Shown here: positions 1-5,929 of the stretch, piece after piece
Numbering within the stretch: position 1 is the first letter of the stretch
How the letters are laid out: the number at the start of each line of letters is the position of its first letter
DNA from: JAADDV01 sp964582875
Lineage (GTDB): Bacteria; Aquificota; Aquificia; Aquificales; Hydrogenothermaceae
Direction of reading: 5' to 3'
NCBI GenBank assembly: GCA_964582875.1
Contig: CAZOTZ010000029.1
Location: 1 to 19,344 of the forward strand
DNA length: 19,344 bases
Notes under the pieces: model-generated
What the model saw: only the letters and a program-made list of their open reading frames with translations
Database searches by the model: none
What the model was told of the DNA's origin: nothing
Translations under genes and position numbers: made by a program

Positions 1-207
1 ATGAGAAGTATAGTTGTAATATCTGTCAGCAAGTCAGACCTTCCATTCCTTGAAGAAAAAGCAAAGGAAAAAGCTCTTGGATTTAAAGTTATAGGACAGG
101 TTATAAAAGAACCAGAACTACGTCTAAAAATAGGAGACTACGAAATCACTGATAATATGGAAGAAATAAAATCCCTCTGGAAAGGCGCACTTAATAAAAT
201 CTTATAG
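1..207 (+). CDS. purL: Phosphoribosylformylglycinamidine synthase II, C-terminal end (partial)
   Basis: This is the last 68 residues of a gene entering from the left edge, so the ATG at position 1 is probably an internal Met. The pattern matches the PurL C-terminus: a beta strand (VVISVS), a helix, a short GQVI segment, the strand LRLKIGD, then the closing helix ending in SLWKGALNKIL, like the family's EAWEGALPRLL tail. PurL makes formylglycinamidine ribonucleotide from FGAR, glutamine and ATP in de novo purine synthesis. It is followed directly by a hairpin. The same pathway's purN lies in this window at 13819-14466, in another operon. The assignment rests on a short tail only. Confidence 0.75.
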   Translation: MRSIVVISVSKSDLPFLEEKAKEKALGFKVIGQVIKEPELRLKIGDYEITDNMEEIKSLWKGALNKIL

Positions 208-215
208 AAAGAAAA

Positions 216-253
216 AAGGCTGTCCTTTTATTACTTGAAAGGAGGACAGCCTT
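216..253. terminator. Hairpin terminator after purL, possibly bidirectional
   Basis: A perfect 10-bp stem (AAGGCTGTCC 216-225 with GGACAGCCTT 244-253) extends by four weaker pairs to 229/240 and closes a 10-base loop. It starts 8 bases after the purL stop. On the plus strand the stem is followed by a mixed pyrimidine tract, not a clean T run. On the minus strand it is followed by TTTTTT (complement of 212-217), the more canonical arrangement. Confidence 0.65.
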
Positions 254-399
254 CATCTGTTGTCTCCTCTCAAGAAAATTCACATCCATATATGACAGAA
301 ATCATCGTTTAAAAAACTTTCAGGTATATATTTTCCTTCCCTCTCAGATAATAGAAAGAACTAACTAACCAAAAATATAAAAAAAGGAGGTGAGGTATT

Positions 400-594
400 A
401 TGGTAAAAGACAGGATTAAAGAGTTAGATGTAAGGTTTGAAGAAGTTCCTTACAGATGTAGATGTGGACATGAAGGAAAAGAGGTTATTGTAGTTGCAAA
501 CGACACAGGTATACTTGACACAAACTGTCCTAAATGTGGAAAAAGAATTCTTGAGTTTAAAGTTGTAGAAAAAGGAGAGAAGGCTAACGCCTAA
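400..594 (+). CDS. Small zinc-ribbon protein of unknown function
   Basis: This 64-residue protein has a strong ribosome binding site (AAAGGAGGTG, 383-392) seven bases before the ATG. Four cysteines form a plausible zinc site: C20 and C22 in RCRCGHE, then C43 and C46 in NCPKCGK. The knuckles are separated by a short beta region, and an acidic and lysine-rich tail follows. The layout resembles the zinc domain of HypA-type nickel chaperones or rubredoxin-like ribbons, but there is no N-terminal nickel-binding MHE motif and the first knuckle is CxC, not CxxC. It stands alone between the purL hairpin and a permease operon, so context gives no function. It is a real gene by codon use and Shine-Dalgarno, with unknown role. 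Confidence 0.75.
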   Translation: MVKDRIKELDVRFEEVPYRCRCGHEGKEVIVVANDTGILDTNCPKCGKRILEFKVVEKGEKANA

Positions 595-619
595 TCCCTT
601 TTCCTCTTCTTATTTCCCC

Positions 620-647
620 TTCAAAAAAATCAGCTCCATGTTATAAA
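620..647 (+). promoter_or_regulatory. Candidate sigma-70 type promoter for the permease operon
   Basis: TTCAAA (620-625) and TATAAA (642-647) are separated by 16 bases and lie about 36 bases before the first permease ATG. The -10 is good, the -35 is weak, and the region is AT-rich, so chance matches are likely. Confidence 0.3.
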
Positions 648-683
648 ATAAAAACATAAAATCAAAACCACAAAAGAGATTGA

Positions 684-1670
684 ATGTTTTTATATATCCT
701 TAAAAGATTAGTCCAGATGGTTCCCCTTGTTATTGGGATTACATTTATTTCTTTTATCATTATCCAGCTTGCACCTGGAGATTACTTAGACCAGCTGAAA
801 ATGAATCCCCAAATCTCAAAAGAAACACTTACTGAACTTGAAAAAGCCTATGGACTTGATAAACCTCTTTTAATTCAGTACTTCAAATGGCTTGCTAATG
901 CACTTGTTTTTAACTTGGGGTACTCCTTTTCTTATCACGTTCCTGTTCTTGAGCTTATTAAAGAAAGGATTGGTAATACACTTTTTTTATCTATAACATC
1001 GGCTTTACTTGCATGGGGATTAGCTGTACCCCTTGGAATATGGGCTGCTTTAAAGCCTGGTAGTATAGTAGACAAATTTATCCAGCTGTTTTCGTTTACT
1101 TTTATGTCTATACCTAATTTTTTCCTTGCATTTTTAATGCTTTTTTTTGCTGTTAAAACAGGTCTTTTCCCAACAGGAGGAGCTACAAGTCCAGATTATG
1201 AACAGCTTTCCTTAACAGGTAAAATACTTGATAGATTGTGGCATGTTTCCCTTCCTGCTTTTGTATTAGCAGTAGGTTCCCTTGCAGGACTTGTCAGACT
1301 TGTAAGAAGTGCAATGATTGAATCACTCCAGTCTGAATATGTACTTTTTGCAAGGGCAAAAGGACTTCCTGAAAAAGAAATAATCCTTAAACACGCATTA
1401 AAGAATGCTTTAAACCCTTTTATTACACTCCTTGGTTTTGAGATAGCCTCTTTACTTTCTGGAGCTGCTCTTGTTGAAATTATAGTTAACTGGCCAGGAA
1501 TGGGAATGTTAATGCTTGATGCTGTTCTTTCCCAGGATTTATATCTTGTTATGGGAGGTCTTTATATAGGGGCAATTATGTTAATAATAGGAAATCTTGT
1601 TGCTGATATTCTTCTTGCTAAAATAGACCCAAGGGTAAGGCAGAGGGAAGTTGAAGGGGTACTAAAATGA
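684..1670 (+). CDS. ABC transporter permease, DppB/OppB family
   Basis: This is an inner-membrane permease subunit of a peptide/nickel-type (or oligosaccharide) ABC importer. The 328 residues are the normal family length. It begins with the diagnostic amphipathic start FLYILKRLVQMVPL and first membrane helix (about 9-29), followed by the periplasmic PGD segment. About five more helices follow (about 100-120, 133-157, 188-210, 245-265, 288-312). The EAA loop that docks on the ATPase is at about 219-244 (EYVLFARAKGLPEKEIILKHALKNAL, split as EYVLFARAKGLPEKE then IILKHALKNAL). Its stop overlaps the next ATG (ATGA at 1667). No ATPase or solute-binding protein gene is adjacent. The weak ribosome binding site is AAGAGA at 673-678. 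The substrate cannot be read from sequence. Confidence 0.93.
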   Translation: MFLYILKRLVQMVPLVIGITFISFIIIQLAPGDYLDQLKMNPQISKETLTELEKAYGLDKPLLIQYFKWLANALVFNLGYSFSYHVPVLELIKERIGNTLFLSITSALLAWGLAVPLGIWAALKPGSIVDKFIQLFSFTFMSIPNFFLAFLMLFFAVKTGLFPTGGATSPDYEQLSLTGKILDRLWHVSLPAFVLAVGSLAGLVRLVRSAMIESLQSEYVLFARAKGLPEKEIILKHALKNALNPFITLLGFEIASLLSGAALVEIIVNWPGMGMLMLDAVLSQDLYLVMGGLYIGAIMLIIGNLVADILLAKIDPRVRQREVEGVLK

Positions 1671-2656
1671 TAAAAAAAGTCTTTCTAACTTTTTTTGTTC
1701 TTCTATTTACAAGTTGTGTAGGTGGCTCTTCTGATGACAGTAGTAATACACAGATTGATTTTAGAAACGAAATGAGAAAATTTGTGATATCAATATCTGA
1801 GTATGCAAAAAGTGTAAATCCTGATTTTATTGTTATCCCTCAAAATGGTGTCCAGCTTATAACAGAAAACGGTGAACCTGATGGAAAACTTGTTGAAGAG
1901 TACGTAAAAGCTATAGATGGTCAGGCACAGGAAGATTTGTTTTATGGTTTTAAAGGAGATAATATCCCAACCCCTTTAGAGGAGGTTAACTGGCTTACTT
2001 CATTTCTTGATAGACTTGTTAAAAAAGGCAAAAAAGTACTTGTGATAAATTACTGCTGGGATGAGAATAAGATAAACGATGCTTATCAAAAAAGTTATCA
2101 AAAGGGGTACATATCCATAGCAACCTGTAGAGAACTAAACTGTATACCTCCGTATCCACCGTATCCTTACAACAAAAACGATAATGATATTTTTAGTATT
2201 CAGGACGCAAAAAATTTCCTTTATCTTATAAATCCTGAAAACTTCCCGAGTAAAGAAGCATTTCTAACAGCCCTTGAGAATACGTATTATGACGTTCTTA
2301 TAATAGATGCTTTTTTTAATGGTAATCTTCTTTCAAAAGAGGACGTTAATAGACTAAATGTAAAACCTAACGGAGCAAGACGCCTTGTAATAGCTTATAT
2401 GAGTATTGGTGAAGCTGAGGATTACAGGTACTACTGGAAGGATGAGTGGAAAACAAATCCCCCTGATTGGTTAGATGAAGAAAATCCAGATTGGCCAGGA
2501 AATTATAAAGTTAAATACTGGAACAAAGAATGGCAGAGTATTATATATGGTAATGAAAACTCATATCTACAAAAGATTTTAAATGCAGGATTTGATGGTG
2601 TTTATTTAGACATAATAGATGCTTTTGAGTACTTTGAGGGAAAAAGTAATAAATGA
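1667..2656 (+). CDS. Lipoprotein with a circularly permuted GH114/TM1410-like domain
   Basis: The 329-residue exported protein has a signal peptide ending in FTSC (lipid Cys17) and a Gly/Ser/Asp linker. It contains the motifs of the GH114 (endo-alpha-1,4-polygalactosaminidase) or TM1410 family: DVLIIDAFF (209-217), VIAYMSIGEAEDYRYYW (241-257), NPDWPGNYKVKYWNKEWQ (273-290), GFDGVYLDIIDAFEYF (308-323), NPDFIVIPQNG (51-61), IDGQAQEDLFY (83-93) and KKVLVINYC (122-130). As I recall the family, the last three follow GFDGVYLDIIDAFEYF. Here they precede everything, and the protein ends six residues after EYFE, so the halves are swapped. A proline/tyrosine-rich linker (about 161-180) would join the old ends. 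ATGA overlaps couple it to both permease genes. Family fold is confident; substrate and activity are not known. Confidence 0.85.
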   Translation: MIKKVFLTFFVLLFTSCVGGSSDDSSNTQIDFRNEMRKFVISISEYAKSVNPDFIVIPQNGVQLITENGEPDGKLVEEYVKAIDGQAQEDLFYGFKGDNIPTPLEEVNWLTSFLDRLVKKGKKVLVINYCWDENKINDAYQKSYQKGYISIATCRELNCIPPYPPYPYNKNDNDIFSIQDAKNFLYLINPENFPSKEAFLTALENTYYDVLIIDAFFNGNLLSKEDVNRLNVKPNGARRLVIAYMSIGEAEDYRYYWKDEWKTNPPDWLDEENPDWPGNYKVKYWNKEWQSIIYGNENSYLQKILNAGFDGVYLDIIDAFEYFEGKSNK

Positions 2657-3711
2657 AAGAAATATTTAAATATATAAGAAAAAACAGACTTGCATATATG
2701 TCTTTTTATGTTCTTTTAATTCTGTATTTCCTTGCAATATTTGCAGATTTTATATCCCCTTATCCTTACGATAAACAGCACAGGGATACCCCCTATCACC
2801 CACCAACCCAGTTACATTTCTTTGATGAAAAAGGAAACTTTCACCTGAGACCTTTTGTTTACAAATATGAACTTGTAGACCCGGTTTTTAAAGTATACAG
2901 GATAGATAAAAACAAAAAGTACCCAGTTTATTTCTTTGTAAAAGGGGATAAACATTATATTTTAGGATTAATTCCTTCTGATATACATTTATTTGGTGTA
3001 AAAGAAGGGAAAATATTTTTATTAGGTGCAGATAGCTTAGGTAGAGATATATTTTCTCGTTTACTTTACGGGGGAAGGGTATCCCTATCAATAGGGATTG
3101 TTGGAGTTCTTGTTTCTTTTACAATAGGAGCTTTGATAGGCGGTATTTCTGGGTATTTTGGTGGGAAGGTAGATAATTTTTTAATGAGGCTTTCTGAGAT
3201 TGTTATGTCCTTTCCTGGTTTTTATCTTATGCTTGCCCTGAGAGCTGTATTCCCTATAACTCTTTCCTCTGTTCAGGTTTATTTTCTTATTGTTATAATT
3301 CTTTCTTTTATTGGGTGGGCTGGTCTTGCAAGGGTCATAAGGGGAATGGTTCTTTCAATAAGGGAACAGGAGTTTGTTCTTGCAGCTAAAAGTTATGGAG
3401 CTTCTTCAATCAGGATAATACTAAAGCATATTCTACCTAATACTTTTTCCTACCTTTTAATTGCAGCAACTTTATCAATTCCAGGATACATACTTGGTGA
3501 AAGTGCCTTATCTCTTCTTGGACTTGGAATACAGGAACCTTATGCAAGCTGGGGGAATATGCTTTCAGCTGCAAGGAGTGTATCTGCTATTGCATCTTTT
3601 CCGTGGATTCTTTCCCCTGGAATAGCAATATTTATAACGATTCTTGCTTTTAACCTTATAGGTGATGCTTTAAGGGATTCTCTGGACCCTAAACTTAGAA
3701 AAATGTTGTAA
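2653..3711 (+). CDS. ABC transporter permease, DppC/OppC (YejE-like) family
   Basis: This is the second permease subunit, partner of the DppB-type protein at 684-1670. The first membrane helix (about 15-33) is followed by a long periplasmic insertion of about 80 residues (40-122, with YHPPTQLHFFDEKGNFHLRPF), then the family signature LGADSLGRDIFSRLLYGGRVSL (124-145, split as LGADSLGRDIFS and RLLYGGRVSL). Five more helices follow. The EAA loop is at 239-263 (QEFVLAAKSYGA, then SSIRIILKHILPN). The total of 352 residues is longer than a simple DppC (about 300) because of the insertion, as in YejE-like proteins. The start ATG overlaps the upstream TGA. The ATPase subunits must be encoded elsewhere. 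Confidence 0.92.
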   Translation: MKEIFKYIRKNRLAYMSFYVLLILYFLAIFADFISPYPYDKQHRDTPYHPPTQLHFFDEKGNFHLRPFVYKYELVDPVFKVYRIDKNKKYPVYFFVKGDKHYILGLIPSDIHLFGVKEGKIFLLGADSLGRDIFSRLLYGGRVSLSIGIVGVLVSFTIGALIGGISGYFGGKVDNFLMRLSEIVMSFPGFYLMLALRAVFPITLSSVQVYFLIVIILSFIGWAGLARVIRGMVLSIREQEFVLAAKSYGASSIRIILKHILPNTFSYLLIAATLSIPGYILGESALSLLGLGIQEPYASWGNMLSAARSVSAIASFPWILSPGIAIFITILAFNLIGDALRDSLDPKLRKML

Positions 3712-3887
3712 ATAATTTTGCCATTTTGTTAAAAATTTTTATATAATTTTATTAATAACTTTAATAACTTCAACAGGCAATCTATTAATATCTGGTGTAA
3801 AATTCCTGAAACATCTGTAAACTTGCTTTACAAACGCAAAAGGAATAGGTTAATAACGAATTAAGTCTTTAGAACTACTTACAGTGT

Positions 3888-3903
3888 TGGCATATATATT
3901 GCT
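3888..3903 (+). promoter_or_regulatory. Sigma-54 (RpoN) promoter, near-consensus
   Basis: TGGCATATATATTGCT has the obligatory GG (3889-3890) and GC (3901-3902) exactly 10 bases apart and fits the TGGCAYR-N4-TTGCW consensus at nearly every defined base. The expected start of transcription is about 12 bases past the GC, near 3914, inside the loop of the palindrome. No annotated-size gene starts directly behind it. The next long gene is the GGDEF protein at 4151. Confidence 0.65.
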
Positions 3904-3931
3904 TTTCCATAAAACACTATGGAAAAGCAAT
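3898..3931. repeat. Perfect 14-bp inverted repeat over the -12 element and start site
   Basis: ATTGCTTTTCCATA (3898-3911) and TATGGAAAAGCAAT (3918-3931) are exact reverse complements separated by six bases (AAACAC). The left arm contains the TTGCT of the sigma-54 promoter, and the predicted start lies in the loop. A transcript from that promoter would carry only the right arm, so the symmetry more likely acts as DNA (operator-like site) than as an RNA hairpin for that transcript. Confidence 0.8.
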
Positions 3932-4089
3932 CGGGACAGGGCTTTAAGGCGCGGTTTAAGATGAACAAGCTGGAAGTGGAAGTCTGGAGATTTGCTATTT
4001 ATGAAAGATTTATACGTAAAAAAAAGGATGTAAAGATTATACTCTGGGATGAAGTAAAAACAGAAGATATAAAAACCGACAAAAAGTGA
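3919..4089 (+). CDS. Small ORF of 56 residues, uncertain
   Basis: The ORF opens at an ATG about five bases after the predicted sigma-54 start, which would make the message nearly leaderless. A second in-frame ATG is at 3961. Neither has a clear Shine-Dalgarno. The product is highly charged and has a protein-like middle (KLEVEVWRFAIYERFIRKKK) and an Asp/Lys-rich tail ending in KTDKK. I do not recognise a family. A terminator follows within 50 bases, which fits a short independent transcript. It could equally be a chance ORF within a non-coding RNA or leader. A minus-strand ORF over the same bases looks less convincing. Confidence 0.3.
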   Translation: MEKQSGQGFKARFKMNKLEVEVWRFAIYERFIRKKKDVKIILWDEVKTEDIKTDKK

Positions 4090-4113
4090 TTTAAAAAGAT
4101 TCACTCTCCCCCT

Positions 4114-4136
4114 GGGGACTTCTCCCCCCTTTTTTT
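4114..4136 (+). terminator. Intrinsic terminator just upstream of the GGDEF gene
   Basis: GGGGA (4114-4118), loop CTTC and TCCCC (4123-4127) form a short GC stem, followed by CC and seven T. The G run could instead pair with the upstream TCCC (4107-4110), since TCTCCCCC occurs twice (4105-4112 and 4121-4128). The two foldings are mutually exclusive. The element ends 14 bases before the GGDEF start codon. Confidence 0.65.
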
Positions 4137-4150
4137 AATAGGTTAGGATT

Positions 4151-5134
4151 ATGAAGAATATAAGAGGACCATTGAAGGAAAACCAGAATAGAATAAGTTT
4201 CTTGCTAAACATTGTAGATAGTCTCTATGAGAAAAAGTACAAGATAGATAATTTCAGGTCTGTTTTACAGAACCTTATTGGGCTTCTTGATTTAAAGTTT
4301 GCTGTTTTTATTAAAGGAGATTTAGGCTATTACATAGATAATGAAAAGTTTTTTTACATATCAAAAAAAATAAAGCTTGAAAAGTATAAAGCATTTTTAA
4401 AAAAGCTGTTGAAACATGAAGGTATGGTTGTAATAAATAACTGTTCTAAAGAATACAGGGTATTTGAGAATTTAGGAGGCGATTATATAAACTACAGTTT
4501 CTTTTTTCTAAAACTAACGAAAGATATGTATATTCTCGGTTCGCGTGAGGTACCTTTTTCCCAGAGAGAGATAACTTTACTATCTAAAGTGAAAACTTTT
4601 ATAAAAAAGAGTATTGAGCAGGATATAAAGGAAGATAACCTGCTTGAAAAAGCATATACAGATACCTTAACAGGTTTGTACAACAGAAGATTTTTTGAGA
4701 AAGTAATTCCTATGGAACTTGAAAAAGCAAAGAGATACAAATATCCGGTAAGTGTTATTTTTATGGATATAGATAACTTCAAACTTTTGAATGATTTGGA
4801 AGGACATTTAGCTGGAGATATTTTTTTAAAGATGTTTGGAAATCTTATAAAAGATGTAATAAGGAAATCTGATATTCCAATAAGAATTGGAGGAGATGAG
4901 TTTCTTCTTTTCTTACCTTTTACCAGAAAAAAAGATGCTGAAAATCTCGCCTATAAAATAAGGAAAATTTTAATGGATAATAAAGACCTCCTTTGTGAAG
5001 GAAGAAGATGTGATTATATAGATATAAGTTTTGGTATACTTGAGGTTGATAAAGATAATACTCCCGAGACTATTCTTTCTAAAGCAGATTTTCTCATGTA
5101 TCAGGCAAAAAAATTTAAAAAAGAAAAAAGTTGA
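4151..5134 (+). CDS. Diguanylate cyclase (GAF-like + GGDEF)
   Basis: The 327-residue soluble protein is predicted to make c-di-GMP from two GTP. The N-terminal part (about 15-158) has no membrane segment and ends in a helix (FSQREITLLSKVKTFIKKS) typical of the end of GAF domains. The GGDEF domain runs from DTLTGLYNRRFF (171) to the end. The metal-binding MDIDNFKLLND is at 205-215, the intact GGDEF motif is at 247-251, and a product-inhibition I-site RKSD (238-241) sits five residues before it. All catalytic elements look present, so it is probably active and feedback-inhibited. It has only a weak ribosome binding site (TTAGGAT) and a terminator directly upstream, hinting at read-through control. 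It ends one base from the convergent DUF167 gene. Confidence 0.9.
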   Translation: MKNIRGPLKENQNRISFLLNIVDSLYEKKYKIDNFRSVLQNLIGLLDLKFAVFIKGDLGYYIDNEKFFYISKKIKLEKYKAFLKKLLKHEGMVVINNCSKEYRVFENLGGDYINYSFFFLKLTKDMYILGSREVPFSQREITLLSKVKTFIKKSIEQDIKEDNLLEKAYTDTLTGLYNRRFFEKVIPMELEKAKRYKYPVSVIFMDIDNFKLLNDLEGHLAGDIFLKMFGNLIKDVIRKSDIPIRIGGDEFLLFLPFTRKKDAENLAYKIRKILMDNKDLLCEGRRCDYIDISFGILEVDKDNTPETILSKADFLMYQAKKFKKEKS

Positions 5135-5135
5135 T

Positions 5136-5357
5136 TCATTTTTCTATCTCAAAAATCTTCTCCCTTGATGTTTCTCCTTTTATAAGTTTTATTTTTGATT
5201 TTGGAACTTTAAGATGTTTTGACAGTATTTCAATAACTTTTTTGTTAGCTTTTCCTTTTTCTGGAACAACAGTTACCCTTATTTCGTAATAATCAGGTTC
5301 TATCTCTTTTATTTCATTTTTTTTTGCATTTGGCTTAACTTTTACTTTTATTTTCAT
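5136..5357 (-). CDS. DUF167 (YggU/UPF0235) family protein
   Basis: The 73-residue protein spans the entire DUF167 fold. It has an opening strand KIKVKVKPNAKKNEI (2-16), the strand YYEIRVTVVPEKGKAN (23-38) with the conserved P-x2-GKAN loop, a helix KKVIEILSKHLKV, then SKIKLIKGETSREK (54-67), which carries the family's GxTSRxK signature. The biochemical role of this family is unknown. It is sometimes described as an RNA-binding-like fold, which I cannot test here. An AGGAG sequence (complement of 5363-5367) lies five bases before the ATG. It diverges from aroK and converges on the GGDEF gene. Confidence 0.9.
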   Translation of the reverse strand: MKIKVKVKPNAKKNEIKEIEPDYYEIRVTVVPEKGKANKKVIEILSKHLKVPKSKIKLIKGETSREKIFEIEK

Positions 5358-5369
5358 TTTTTCTCCTTT

Positions 5370-5398
5370 TTAATAATTTTTAATAAATTAATTATAAA
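5370..5398 (+). promoter_or_regulatory. Candidate promoter for aroK-acpS in the AT-rich divergent spacer
   Basis: TTAATA (5370-5375) and TATAAA (5393-5398) are spaced by 17 bases. The complementary strand also reads TATAAT (5396-5391), which could serve the DUF167 gene. The spacer is almost pure A/T, so only the general location is trustworthy. Confidence 0.3.
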
Positions 5399-5406
5399 CA
5401 CCTTTT

Positions 5407-5412
5407 GGAGGT
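5407..5412 (+). promoter_or_regulatory. aroK ribosome binding site
   Basis: GGAGGT lies just before ATG 5417 and overlaps an in-frame TTG (5405). A start at that TTG would put the Shine-Dalgarno inside the gene, so ATG 5417 is preferred. GTG at 5420 is a possible alternative. Confidence 0.7.
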
Positions 5413-5416
5413 TTAC

Positions 5417-5929
5417 ATGGTGAATATTTTTTTGGTTGGTTTTATGGGAAGTGGGAAATCAACAGTGGGGGAAATTCTTTCAAAAAAAACAGGGTTGAAA
5501 TTCGTGGATATTGATTCAGAAATTGAAAAAAAAGAAAAGATGAGTATTAAAGATATCTTTGAAAAAAAAGGGGAGCATTATTTTAGAGAGTTAGAAAAAA
5601 AAGAGATAGAGGAGTTCTCACAGAAAGATGGATTTGTTGTTTCAACAGGAGGAGGTTTAGGCGCTAATCCAGAAAATATGGAAAAGATGAAAAAGCATGG
5701 AGTTGTTGTGTGGCTACAGGTTTCTTTAGATGAAGTATTGAGAAGATGTGGAAATGATAAAAATAGGCCTTTACTAAATCAGCCTCTGGAAAATTTGAAA
5801 AAACTTTTTGAAGACAGACAGAAGGTTTATTCCCTTGCAGATATAAAAATTAATACAGAGTCTAAAGAACCAGAAAAATTAGCCGAAGAAATACTGGAGA
5901 TGTTAAATGAAAATTTACACAGGTATTGA
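5417..5929 (+). CDS. aroK: Shikimate kinase
   Basis: This enzyme phosphorylates shikimate with ATP in the chorismate (aromatic amino acid) pathway. The 170 residues are the usual family length. From ATG 5417 the motifs are Walker A GFMGSGKST (8-16), the shikimate-binding DID at 31-33 with the following E35, FRELE (56-60) with the substrate arginine, STGGG (76-80), and the lid arginine in NRPLL (about 115-119). The start MVNIFLVGFMGSGKS aligns with the normal MKNIFLIGFMGSGKS beginning. The last 23 bases overlap acpS, so the two are probably co-transcribed and translationally coupled. Confidence 0.95.
   Translation: MVNIFLVGFMGSGKSTVGEILSKKTGLKFVDIDSEIEKKEKMSIKDIFEKKGEHYFRELEKKEIEEFSQKDGFVVSTGGGLGANPENMEKMKKHGVVVWLQVSLDEVLRRCGNDKNRPLLNQPLENLKKLFEDRQKVYSLADIKINTESKEPEKLAEEILEMLNENLHRY

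Larger units (their letters stand above)
3712..4150. other. 439-base intergenic region with a compact regulatory locus
   Basis: The first part (3712-3880) is AT-rich and shows nothing recognisable, and no terminator for the permease operon is evident. From 3888 onward it contains a sigma-54 promoter, a 14-bp palindrome, a 56-codon ORF and a GC-rich terminator that ends 14 bases before the next gene. The stretch 3931-3990 is noticeably richer in GC than its surroundings. No rRNA, tRNA, SRP RNA or RNase P motif was seen. Confidence 0.7.

Noticed and set aside
3850..4104. 84-codon minus-strand ORF in the intergenic region
   Set aside because: Its composition (many Phe, Tyr, Leu, Ser) is what the antisense of a lysine-rich stretch gives. 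It would start at GTG with poor spacing to its only G-rich site, and it runs against the promoter and terminator on the other strand.
3914..4136. c-di-GMP riboswitch upstream of the GGDEF gene
   Set aside because: Attractive from context, but the GEMM core (the conserved tetraloop and receptor helices) is not visible. Only a vague G-rich patch is present.
3881..4140. Insertion-sequence remnant
   Set aside because: There is a palindrome and a GC shift, but no transposase motif, no target-site duplication and no second copy in the window.
5405..5416. TTG start adding four residues to shikimate kinase
   Set aside because: The TTG overlaps the Shine-Dalgarno, and the family N-terminus matches ATG 5417.
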